Shown here: positions 1 to 5,454 of the stretch, in pieces
Numbering within the stretch: the stretch's first letter is position 1
Layout of the letters: each line of letters begins with the position of its first letter
NCBI GenBank assembly: GCA_013330015.1
Contig: DUJC01000091.1
Coordinates: 7,566 to 13,049 of the forward strand
DNA from: Candidatus Poseidoniaceae archaeon
GTDB taxonomy: Archaea; Thermoplasmatota; Poseidoniia; Poseidoniales; Poseidoniaceae
Length of the DNA stretch: 5,484 nt
Direction: 5' to 3'
Made by a program: the position numbers and the translations under genes
The notes under the pieces: generated by a model
What the model was told of the DNA's origin: nothing
Database searches by the model: none
The model's input: only the letters and a program-made list of their open reading frames with translations

Positions 1-1052
1 CAGTTGAGGAGCCAGAACCAGTTGGTGAGGAAGTTCAAGAGACGCCCGCAGAACCAACCGCTCCAGAAGAAGCAGAATCCGTTCAAGATGAACCGGTTGA
101 GGAAGAACCTCAGGCGGCGGAAGAAGTATCTGAATCCGAAGCTTCTACAGAAGAAGCCGCACCTGAGGTGGCTGCTGGAGAAACCCCTCCAGCAAATGAA
201 GAAGAAACGCCTGAATCAGTTGCAACTGAGCCGGCACAAGAAGACAACCCTCCAGAGGAAGCGTCGATTGAAGAACCAGTTGCAGAGGAGGAGCCTGCTG
301 AAGAACCTCCTTTAGACACCGATCGAGAAATGGAAATTGCTCGCCTTACAGCAGAAATTGAACGTCTGCGTGGAAGCCTCGTCGGAGCAGCCGAAGTCAT
401 TGAGGAGATAGAGGAAACACCGATGCCCCCTGTTGTGCTCGACAACATTGTCGTTCCCCCACACATTGTAGCCGACTTCGCTCGACTGGGACGTCAACTC
501 AGTCGAGAAGGACTGGTCAAAGGAACAATGGGCGCCATTTCCATGCTCCACCCGGAAGAGCCAGGCTTGATGATCAGCACTCGCCATTCAACCATGCTTG
601 CTCGTCTGGACGAACGAGGTATTGTCGGAGGCCCTCTAGGAGGAAATCCTCCTCGTGGCGCCATTGGTGAATGGAAGGTGCACGAAGTTCTCCTTGCTTC
701 TGTTGCAGCACTCGCCACTGGTGGTCCAGCAGCATGCATTCACATGCAAGGGCCATTCACAACTGCGGCAAGTTGTGAGAAGGACCTCATTCTTGTCCAA
801 CCAATTGACGTTCTCGGTAAGGAACACATTGGCAAGGTTGTCATTGTCGATCCTGACGATGATGCTCCAGATGAATTCCTTCGCCAGGTCGCAGAAGCTT
901 TGCAACAGGGTGGCATGCGCTGCGTGGTTGTTCGAGGTTACGGTGCATACGCTGTTGGAGCGAATCTAGACCAAGCAATGGCCAATGCAGCCATGCTTGA
1001 GCATTCCATGAAAGTCCTTCTGCTCGCCCGACAAGCCAATCTCAAAATCTAA
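1..1052 (+). CDS. Acidic Glu/Pro-rich protein with C-terminal class II aldolase/adducin-like domain (5' partial)
   Basis: The frame is open from the left edge (first full codon at 3) to a TAA at 1050-1052, giving 349 visible residues; the true start lies outside the window. A GTG at 168 could be read as a start, but the same acidic composition continues upstream of it, so I treat the gene as truncated. In order: a Glu/Pro/Ala-rich low-complexity tail (about 3-314), a heptad-like stretch around EMEIARLTAEIERLRG (about 327-377), then a class II aldolase/adducin-like domain (about 465-1040). Support for the domain is the 'LVKGTMGAIS' glycine segment, 'GEWKVH' matching the region of the catalytic Glu of fuculose-1-phosphate aldolase, 'CIHMQ' at the His-x-His zinc site, and 'RGYG' at the His-Gly zinc site. 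The Glu and one His are kept; the other two ligand positions read Gln and Tyr. Family membership is fairly secure. Classical zinc-dependent aldolase activity is doubtful, and a non-catalytic or altered role is possible. The end overlaps the convergent guaAa by four bases. Confidence 0.72.
   Translation, partial: VEEPEPVGEEVQETPAEPTAPEEAESVQDEPVEEEPQAAEEVSESEASTEEAAPEVAAGETPPANEEETPESVATEPAQEDNPPEEASIEEPVAEEEPAEEPPLDTDREMEIARLTAEIERLRGSLVGAAEVIEEIEETPMPPVVLDNIVVPPHIVADFARLGRQLSREGLVKGTMGAISMLHPEEPGLMISTRHSTMLARLDERGIVGGPLGGNPPRGAIGEWKVHEVLLASVAALATGGPAACIHMQGPFTTAASCEKDLILVQPIDVLGKEHIGKVVIVDPDDDAPDEFLRQVAEALQQGGMRCVVVRGYGAYAVGANLDQAMANAAMLEHSMKVLLLARQANLKI
3..314 (+). repeat. Glu/Pro/Ala-rich low-complexity coding segment
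   Basis: About 104 codons of imperfect, short repeats built on Glu-Glu-Pro and Glu-Glu-Ala units (for example EEPVAEEEPAEEPP near the end). The coding strand is purine-rich, with many GAA/GAG codons. The segment is almost free of Lys, Arg and aromatic residues, so the protein part should be strongly negative and unfolded. The other frames translate to Arg/Lys-rich or Ser-rich strings that are by-products of this composition. It probably extends upstream of the window. Confidence 0.8.
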
Positions 1053-1675
1053 GGATCTCGTGCTTTTCGACAAACTTCGACGAAATTCTCGAACATCTCT
1101 TTGCCGAACTCTGAATCGTTGACTTCAGGATGGAATTGCAAACCGAAACGATCTCCTGCATTGTTTTCCATTCCCTGAACTTCACAAGATGGACTGCTTG
1201 CGGTAACAAAGAATCCTTCAGGTACAACATGGACTTCATCGTTGTGAGATTCCCACACAGTCTGAGTTTCTGATGTTCCAGCGAAGATTTTTCCTCCTCC
1301 ATTATGGAGATTGATTTCCATCGCCCCAAATTCCGGGATTGGGGATTCACGAGCATCGCCGCCATAGAATCGAGCCATGAATTGATGTCCGGCACAGATT
1401 CCGAGAATTGGAATTTCGAGTTTCAAAAATTCAGCACAGTTACCCAATTCACCAGACAGGCCAATTCGCGCTGCGCCCCCAGAAAGGATGAGCCCATCCA
1501 ATTCTCTGAGTTGTTCGACAGGCGTGTCGTTTGGAATGATTTGAGTGTCGACTTTAAGATACTTCAACATCCTCCATTCTCGATGTGTCCACTGCCCGCC
1601 GTTGTCCACAACATCGATGACAAGAGGTGCATCTTCTCCCATGAAGTTCCTTGTTCCGAGAACATCCTTGAACAT
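1049..1675 (-). CDS. guaAa: GMP synthase, glutamine amidotransferase subunit (GuaAa)
   Basis: This is a class I glutamine amidotransferase of up to 208 residues. In archaea the two halves of GMP synthase are separate proteins; this subunit hydrolyses glutamine and passes ammonia to the ATP-pyrophosphatase subunit (GuaAb), which converts XMP to GMP. Visible motifs are 'DNGGQWTHR' near the N terminus (typical of the GuaA amidotransferase), the oxyanion-loop 'LILSGG', the nucleophile elbow 'GICAGHQ' with Cys94, the 'WESHNDEV' segment matching the SHGD-like region, and 'QFHPEV' with His182 and Glu184, completing the catalytic triad. The first ATG is at 1675. A second in-frame ATG at 1642 (197 residues) begins closer to the family's usual N terminus and is preceded by AAGGA at suitable spacing, so either start is possible. 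The GuaAb partner is not in the window. The gene is divergent from the ubiquitin-like gene and convergent with the upstream aldolase-like gene. Confidence 0.9.
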   Translation of the reverse strand: MFKDVLGTRNFMGEDAPLVIDVVDNGGQWTHREWRMLKYLKVDTQIIPNDTPVEQLRELDGLILSGGAARIGLSGELGNCAEFLKLEIPILGICAGHQFMARFYGGDARESPIPEFGAMEINLHNGGGKIFAGTSETQTVWESHNDEVHVVPEGFFVTASSPSCEVQGMENNAGDRFGLQFHPEVNDSEFGKEMFENFVEVCRKARDP

Positions 1676-1690
1676 GCCGAATTCCGCGAG

Positions 1691-1700
1691 TTCATATACT
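1691..1700. promoter_or_regulatory. Candidate TATA box in the 55-bp divergent intergenic region
   Basis: TTCATATACT on the + strand reads AGTATATGAA on the - strand, so it is TATA-like in both directions. It lies about 35 bp upstream of the ATG at 1731. On the other side it is about 21 bp from the ATG at 1675 and 54 bp from the ATG at 1642. With archaeal spacing of about 25 bp from TATA to transcription start, + transcripts would begin near 1721 and - transcripts near 1670. The latter would favour the 1642 start for guaAa, with a short leader carrying AAGGA. This is inference from spacing only; no clear BRE was identified. Confidence 0.35.
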
Positions 1701-1719
1701 CTAGAATTTCATAGTCATC

Positions 1720-1723
1720 GAGG
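1720..1723 (+). promoter_or_regulatory. Ribosome binding site of the ubiquitin-like gene
   Basis: GAGG ends seven bases before the ATG at 1731, a normal Shine-Dalgarno distance. It supports that ATG over the longer open frame beginning at 1545, which overlaps guaAa antisense and has no homologous look. Confidence 0.55.
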
Positions 1724-1730
1724 AACAACA

Positions 1731-2351
1731 ATGTCGGATAAGAAATTCACAGTTCACGTAGCACGAGAGAGTGGTCACGAGCAAGAGCTCATGACCCGAG
1801 AGAACATCGTTGAGATGGTTTCTGCAAATGAAAACACCTGGGTCTTTGTTGATTCACAAATGGTCAGTGTCGAAGAGCTCGAAAACATCGAGTTGAACGA
1901 TTCTACCGAGATTCGAATCAACCCCGGTATGGTCGGCGGAGCAGAGACCTTCACTGTACTTGTTGCAAGCGAAAAAGGCGACCAAGCCATGCTTATGACC
2001 AAGCAGGAACTCGCAGGCGAGTTAACGAACAACCAAGGCAATTGGCTCTTTGTCGATGGTCAAATGGTCGATGCAGCCACCATTGCAAACACCGAACTCA
2101 ACCAAGACAATGTCTTGCGATTGGTACCGTCGATCGTTGGTGGATCTGAAACGTTCACGGTTCAGGTTACAGACGCCACAGGCCATTCGGTCTGTGAAAT
2201 GACCAAGGAAGAAATCGCTTCAAGCGCAAAGGAAGCCAACAACTGGGTGTTTGTCGACGGCCAGATGGTTGCTGCAAGCGCTATTGCAGACACCGACCTT
2301 TCTCAGGCGACTGAGATCCGCATGACGCGACCACTTGTCGGTGGCCTCTGA
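1731..2351 (+). CDS. Triple tandem ubiquitin/MoaD-like beta-grasp protein, GG-terminated units (polyubiquitin-like)
   Basis: This is a 206-residue protein made almost entirely of three homologous units of 65-66 residues (residues 5-70, 73-138, 141-205). Each unit reads as beta-grasp: a first strand (F-T-V-x-V), a second strand, a helix opening with Met-Thr-(Lys/Arg), a strand W-(V/L)-F-V-D-(S/G)-Q-M-V, then a last strand running into Val-Gly-Gly. The third-strand region and tail resemble ubiquitin (LIFAGKQL ... TLHLVLRLRGG) and MoaD/ThiS/SAMP proteins, which end in Gly-Gly. Units are joined by only two residues (Ala-Glu, Ser-Glu), and a lone Leu follows the last Gly-Gly, as in polyubiquitin precursors with an extra C-terminal residue. 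The start at 1731 has GAGG upstream. No signal peptide, Cys pair or transmembrane segment is seen. The known bacterial multiubiquitin families are the nearest precedent I can name. Whether the units are cleaved, conjugated, used in sulfur transfer or simply act as a rigid repeat is unknown. No E1-like or JAMM gene is nearby. Confidence 0.75.
   Translation: MSDKKFTVHVARESGHEQELMTRENIVEMVSANENTWVFVDSQMVSVEELENIELNDSTEIRINPGMVGGAETFTVLVASEKGDQAMLMTKQELAGELTNNQGNWLFVDGQMVDAATIANTELNQDNVLRLVPSIVGGSETFTVQVTDATGHSVCEMTKEEIASSAKEANNWVFVDGQMVAASAIADTDLSQATEIRMTRPLVGGL
1743..2345 (+). repeat. Three in-frame tandem repeats (unit about 204 bp) ending in Gly-Gly codons
   Basis: The units span 1743-1940, 1947-2144 and 2151-2345, separated by six bases each. 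The best conserved block is the W-x-F-V-D-x-Q-M-V segment, beginning at 1839, 2043 and 2244, where even the nucleotides are similar. Elsewhere the DNA has diverged well beyond recent duplication, although the Gly-Gly ends (1935-1940, 2139-2144, 2340-2345) and the two-residue linkers are preserved. The third unit is one residue shorter, before the Trp-containing strand. Confidence 0.85.
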
Positions 2352-2403
2352 GATTGATTTCTCGACGGACAGGTTCAAAACCAATGGGCAGGTCGGTTGG
2401 GCT

Positions 2404-2565
2404 ATGTCGGAACTTGTAGACTACAAGTGTGCGCTTTGCGGCACCATCGAAAGCTTTGACCGAGAGCGAAACGGAATTCACTGCAGCCATTGTGGTTGCA
2501 AAATATTCATGAAACTCCGCAGAAGCAGCGGAGATCGAAAGAAGAAGACACTCAAGGCAGAGTGA
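2404..2565 (+). CDS. rpo12: DNA-directed RNA polymerase subunit Rpo12 (RpoP, Rpb12-like)
   Basis: A 53-residue zinc-ribbon protein matching the small archaeal RNA polymerase subunit P, the counterpart of eukaryotic Rpb12. It has the pattern Y-K-C9-x2-C12-G ... G-I-x-C27-x2-C30-G-x-K-I and then a basic tail, close to the family's layout and usual length of about 50 residues. In the family this ribbon binds the assembly platform of the polymerase. The frame is open back to an ATG at 2335, but that start would overlap the end of the ubiquitin-like gene and add 23 residues with no family counterpart, so the ATG at 2404 is preferred. It lies 52 bp after the ubiquitin-like gene and 34 bp before the RFC-like gene, suggesting co-transcription. 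Confidence 0.85.
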   Translation: MSELVDYKCALCGTIESFDRERNGIHCSHCGCKIFMKLRRSSGDRKKKTLKAE

Positions 2566-2599
2566 ATTCACACAAATGGTCAAAGACCTTTGTCGCTGA

Positions 2600-3733
2600 A
2601 TGATACGCATGGCGAGTTGGCTTGAGACCTACCATCCTCGTCGCTTTTCAGACCTTGCACTTGAGCAATCAACCATCGAGACCATCGAACGTGTAGCGCT
2701 CCAAGCCAACCCACCGCATCTTCTTCTTTCTGGCCCTCCCGGATCCGGAAAGACCGCTGCATGGCGCCTCATTGTTCGACAGGTCCTCGGCCCTTCGTGG
2801 CGCTCAACAACTCATGTTCTGCAAGCCAAGGATCTTGCGAAGTCTGCCGGTGCAATGGCTGCGTTTGAGTCGTTCTTGCGACCCGGAGGAAAGGATTCAA
2901 GCGATACACTCGCAAGTAGAACCTCTCTCGATGCGTTTGACTCGACATTTTCGCAGGTATCTGCGGACGACATTGCTCCAGCGGGCCACGAGTCCCAACG
3001 TGGAAGTCAAACCGACGTCCATATTTCTCGCATCATCGTCATTGAAGACGCCGACTATCTCGGGCACAAACGTCAACCACTCTTACGCCGTATGATGGAG
3101 GCAACAAGCCAAACATCGCGATTTATTTTCACAGCTCAAACTCCTTCTCGATTGATCGATGCGCTTCGTAGTCGGACACAACACATCCGGCTTACGGGCG
3201 TCCCACGCAAGCAAATAGAGTCCAAACTCGCAGAGTTGTGCGCTTCTGCAGACGTTGAACCGGTTCGAGGTATTCTTGGAGACATTGCTCATATTTCCAA
3301 CGGTAATCTTCGAAAAGCCATCTTCACAACTGAAGTTCTCGTACTTCGAGATCTTCTTGGTGAACGAGGTAATCTCCACCGTCTTCTTACAATGATATCT
3401 ACCAATGAAGTCCAACGAATGATAGAAGCTGCATTGCGAGGCCAGGTCGTCGAATGGCGTTGGGAGAAGGACGGTTACAAGAACACGAGAAAACTCAAGG
3501 GTGCCTTGGGAATCTATGACGAAATCATTACACAACAGAGTTTGGAAGCGGAAGACATTGTTGAACAAGCGCATCAAGTTCTCACTGGAGGGCGACTCAA
3601 TCTTCCAGAGGATCAGTTGACGCTCGCGCTTACTGCGTTATCGGACTGCGATGTACGCCTTCGGCGTTCTTCACAAGGACGTATTCAAATCGAGCAGATG
3701 TTGCATGATTTTGCTGCCATTCAGCAACAGTAA
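2600..3733 (+). CDS. Replication factor C small-subunit-like AAA+ clamp-loader protein
   Basis: A 377-residue protein (374 if it starts at the ATG at 2609, which better matches the family opening W-x-E-x-Y-x-P). RFC complexes load the PCNA sliding clamp at primer ends. Visible motifs are 'WLETYHPRRFSDL' at the N terminus, Walker A GPPGSGKT (45-52), the Walker B region 'IIVIEDAD' (145-152), a sensor-1 region 'FIFTAQTPSRLIDALRSR' with the arginine-finger position kept at Arg190/192, and sensor-2 'NGNLRKA' (about 234-240). The C-terminal helical part is consistent with the RFC collar. Two oddities: Walker B reads Glu-Asp-Ala-Asp where RFC small subunits normally read Asp-Glu-Ala-Asp, and a hydrophilic Ser/Asp-rich stretch (about 95-142) lengthens the region between Walker A and B, making it about 50 residues longer than typical archaeal RfcS. 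It may be a specialised paralogue beside a canonical RfcS elsewhere. The family call is firm; the exact subunit role is inferred. Confidence 0.85.
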   Translation: MIRMASWLETYHPRRFSDLALEQSTIETIERVALQANPPHLLLSGPPGSGKTAAWRLIVRQVLGPSWRSTTHVLQAKDLAKSAGAMAAFESFLRPGGKDSSDTLASRTSLDAFDSTFSQVSADDIAPAGHESQRGSQTDVHISRIIVIEDADYLGHKRQPLLRRMMEATSQTSRFIFTAQTPSRLIDALRSRTQHIRLTGVPRKQIESKLAELCASADVEPVRGILGDIAHISNGNLRKAIFTTEVLVLRDLLGERGNLHRLLTMISTNEVQRMIEAALRGQVVEWRWEKDGYKNTRKLKGALGIYDEIITQQSLEAEDIVEQAHQVLTGGRLNLPEDQLTLALTALSDCDVRLRRSSQGRIQIEQMLHDFAAIQQQ

Positions 3734-3747
3734 TCTCCATGATAGGG

Positions 3748-3764
3748 AGCGTTTTGGCAACGCT
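3748..3764 (+). other. Perfect 6-bp hairpin directly upstream of the tRNA gene
   Basis: AGCGTT and AACGCT flank a five-base TTGGC loop, and the stem ends at the base before the tRNA acceptor stem starts (3765). It lies 14 bp after the stop of the RFC-like gene. It could shape the 5' leader of the precursor tRNA or mark the 3' end of the upstream transcript; no U-tract follows, so a classical terminator is unlikely. Confidence 0.35.
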
Positions 3765-3838
3765 GGGCGTGTAGCACAGCTGGATAATGCGTCGGCCTCC
3801 TAAGCCGAAGATCGCGGGTTCGAATCCTGCCACGCCCG
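3765..3838 (+). tRNA. tRNA-Arg (anticodon CCU)
   Basis: A full cloverleaf can be drawn. The acceptor stem GGGCGTG pairs with CACGCCC (3831-3837), followed by discriminator G3838. The D arm is GCAC ... ATGC with three good pairs. The anticodon stem TCGGC/GCCGA encloses the loop CTCCTAA with anticodon CCT at 3799-3801, which reads AGG arginine codons. The T stem GCGGG/CCTGC encloses TTCGAAT. No intron is seen. The bases CCA at 3839-3841 follow directly, so the 3' CCA appears to be encoded. It sits between two + strand protein genes. Confidence 0.95.
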
Positions 3839-3898
3839 CCAAATCGGATTGATTCATTGAGGATGCAGCGAAGAAGACATATGGGGGCTGTTCGTACA

Positions 3899-3903
3899 GA
3901 GGT
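3899..3903 (+). promoter_or_regulatory. Ribosome binding site of the membrane protein gene
   Basis: GAGGT ends nine bases before the ATG at 3913 and supports that start. The rest of the 71-bp gap after the tRNA CCA contains a weak TATA-like ACATATG at about 3878-3884 but nothing firm. Confidence 0.4.
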
Positions 3904-3912
3904 CTGAGTCAG

Positions 3913-5454
3913 ATGGAGCCAGAGGAAGAATCCATCGTTGCTCGTACCCGGCGAACCATCAAGTCTTTGCCGGATCCATACGGCCACGGATTTGCTCGAA
4001 ACGAAGACCCTCTCGAACGCACACGTGAAGCCTGGGTCAAGAGTGAACGTTTCCGTATGAAAAGCGGACAAATCGCCAACAATTCTTTTTTCCTCGCGTT
4101 TCGTAACGTCGTCGGATTTGGCATCGCTACAACTGCAGTTTTGCTCGTTATTGATCCTTCCATCTTACCATACACTTCTCCGTTGTTTATCCTCGCCATT
4201 TGGTTGATTCCGGCTCTTGCAGCATTCGTCCCTCCTATTGCAGGAAGCGAAGCGACATGGTCCGCAGTAGAGGCGAAGATTTCTCTTCGTGAACAGGGAG
4301 GATTTGGGGATGGAAAGCGACATACACTCCGTGCGCAACCAGGAATGGACCGCGTGCTTGAAGGACTTCGAGATGGTCGCCGGCAAAACAACATCAGTGC
4401 TTTCCTTGCGACCACATCGCTAACGTTGCTGTGTCTTTCAATGCTGATTACGCCTCGCTCAGTCGCTTGGAATTTGTTGTTGCTTGCATCGATGACTGCG
4501 GGAATAGGGTTGAGCATTCACTCTATTTTGACGACCTACTACATTCGCCTTCAAGCGGACTCAATGCCATTGCTGATACACTATGCGCCAACACACCACC
4601 CAACACAATTGGGCTCTCCACTGGGCCAATTGCTTCAATCACATCTCGATCCGGATTCGCAAATCGAATGGGTTGAGTGGGAGGCTCGTTTCCATGGCGC
4701 TATTCTTCCCGGGACTGACCCGATACAGGCAAGAGAACGCCTTCTCTTCCTCTTGCACCTCAATGCTCATTCAATCATCGGCGACGAGGTTGTTCTAGAC
4801 TCATTGCGTGACTTCATGTCGCCGGATGCTATCGATCGAACGCTTCTTTCTGAAGACCAATTTTTCAACTGGCGCACACTCCAACGCGCCCTTGAACATG
4901 CAAGAGCATGGCAGCCCGGAGCATTCCGATTGTTTGAACGATTGCAGAACGATTTCCTCTCTGGAGCACCTGAGATTTTACTCTCGCCATGGAGGATGGA
5001 TATCTCACTCGATTCAACGTGTTACGATGGATCAGGCAGTCTCTTTATCGCTCTAAATAATCAGACGTTTGATGCTACGCACGTTCGTGTCGAAGTTCAG
5101 GTTCCCGGAGGCGAGCCGCAGTCCATTGACCATCGATTCGAATTGGCTCCATGCCCTCCTCCAACGAAAGCCATCGAGCTTACGCATGCTTCGGAAGACG
5201 ATGTTTTGAGCTGGCTTCCACGATACCTAGAGCGAACAGTCGTTCTTTGGATTAATGTTGCCTGGGATCGCAGCTTCAAGGGAGCTGCACAAGTTCAAGT
5301 AACGCTTCGCGACGATGAGGGGGTCGTTCTTGGATCTCGAATTGTTCGAACGAATGTGTTGCCAAAAGAAAGCCGACAACGCCTTGAGCGAATCCGTCAA
5401 TTGCTACGCGTTCGTCGATTCTCTGAGCTTGATGTACCCGCCTCAACGAATTGA
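3913..5454 (+). CDS. Uncharacterised four-helix membrane protein with soluble C-terminal region
   Basis: A 513-residue protein I do not recognise. The first ~60 residues are charged and hydrophilic. Two hydrophobic segments follow (about 66-83 and 86-110), then a charged stretch with many Arg/Glu residues (about 113-160), then two more (about 161-180 and 184-207). The roughly 300 residues after that have no membrane segment. Their first part (about 235-355) looks mostly helical; the next (about 360-480) has alternating hydrophobic residues such as 'VRVEVQVPGG' and 'VVLWINVAWD' that suggest a beta-sandwich-like fold; the tail ends in basic helix 'RQRLERIRQLLRVRRF'. Four helices with a short internal loop imply both termini on the same side, likely the cytoplasm given the Arg-rich loop and ends. 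No catalytic motif is visible. The start at 3913 has GAGGT upstream; the stop is TGA at 5452-5454. The preceding gene is the tRNA, so it is probably its own unit. Confidence 0.8.
   Translation: MEPEEESIVARTRRTIKSLPDPYGHGFARNEDPLERTREAWVKSERFRMKSGQIANNSFFLAFRNVVGFGIATTAVLLVIDPSILPYTSPLFILAIWLIPALAAFVPPIAGSEATWSAVEAKISLREQGGFGDGKRHTLRAQPGMDRVLEGLRDGRRQNNISAFLATTSLTLLCLSMLITPRSVAWNLLLLASMTAGIGLSIHSILTTYYIRLQADSMPLLIHYAPTHHPTQLGSPLGQLLQSHLDPDSQIEWVEWEARFHGAILPGTDPIQARERLLFLLHLNAHSIIGDEVVLDSLRDFMSPDAIDRTLLSEDQFFNWRTLQRALEHARAWQPGAFRLFERLQNDFLSGAPEILLSPWRMDISLDSTCYDGSGSLFIALNNQTFDATHVRVEVQVPGGEPQSIDHRFELAPCPPPTKAIELTHASEDDVLSWLPRYLERTVVLWINVAWDRSFKGAAQVQVTLRDDEGVVLGSRIVRTNVLPKESRQRLERIRQLLRVRRFSELDVPASTN

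Noticed and set aside
4..315. Open frame of 103 residues, Arg/Lys/Gln-rich, on the + strand
   Set aside because: It is a frame-shifted reading of the Glu/Pro-rich coding segment; its composition follows from the GAA/GAG repeats.
110..466. Ser/Ala-rich open frame on the - strand
   Set aside because: It is the antisense of the same low-complexity segment and shows no domain features.
1545..1730. Upstream extension of the ubiquitin-like gene
   Set aside because: It overlaps guaAa antisense, lacks any repeat resemblance, and the ATG at 1731 has a ribosome binding site and begins just before the first unit.
1743..2345. CRISPR-like or mobile-element repeat
   Set aside because: The repeats are in-frame protein domain duplications with six-base separators; there are no spacers, inverted ends or transposase.
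2335..2403. Longer N terminus for Rpo12
   Set aside because: It overlaps the end of the preceding gene and adds residues foreign to the family; the ATG at 2404 gives the usual length.
3909..4517. 202-residue open frame on the - strand
   Set aside because: It lies antisense to the membrane protein gene, is rich in Arg/Ser without hydrophobic or domain pattern, and the + frame is far longer with a ribosome binding site.
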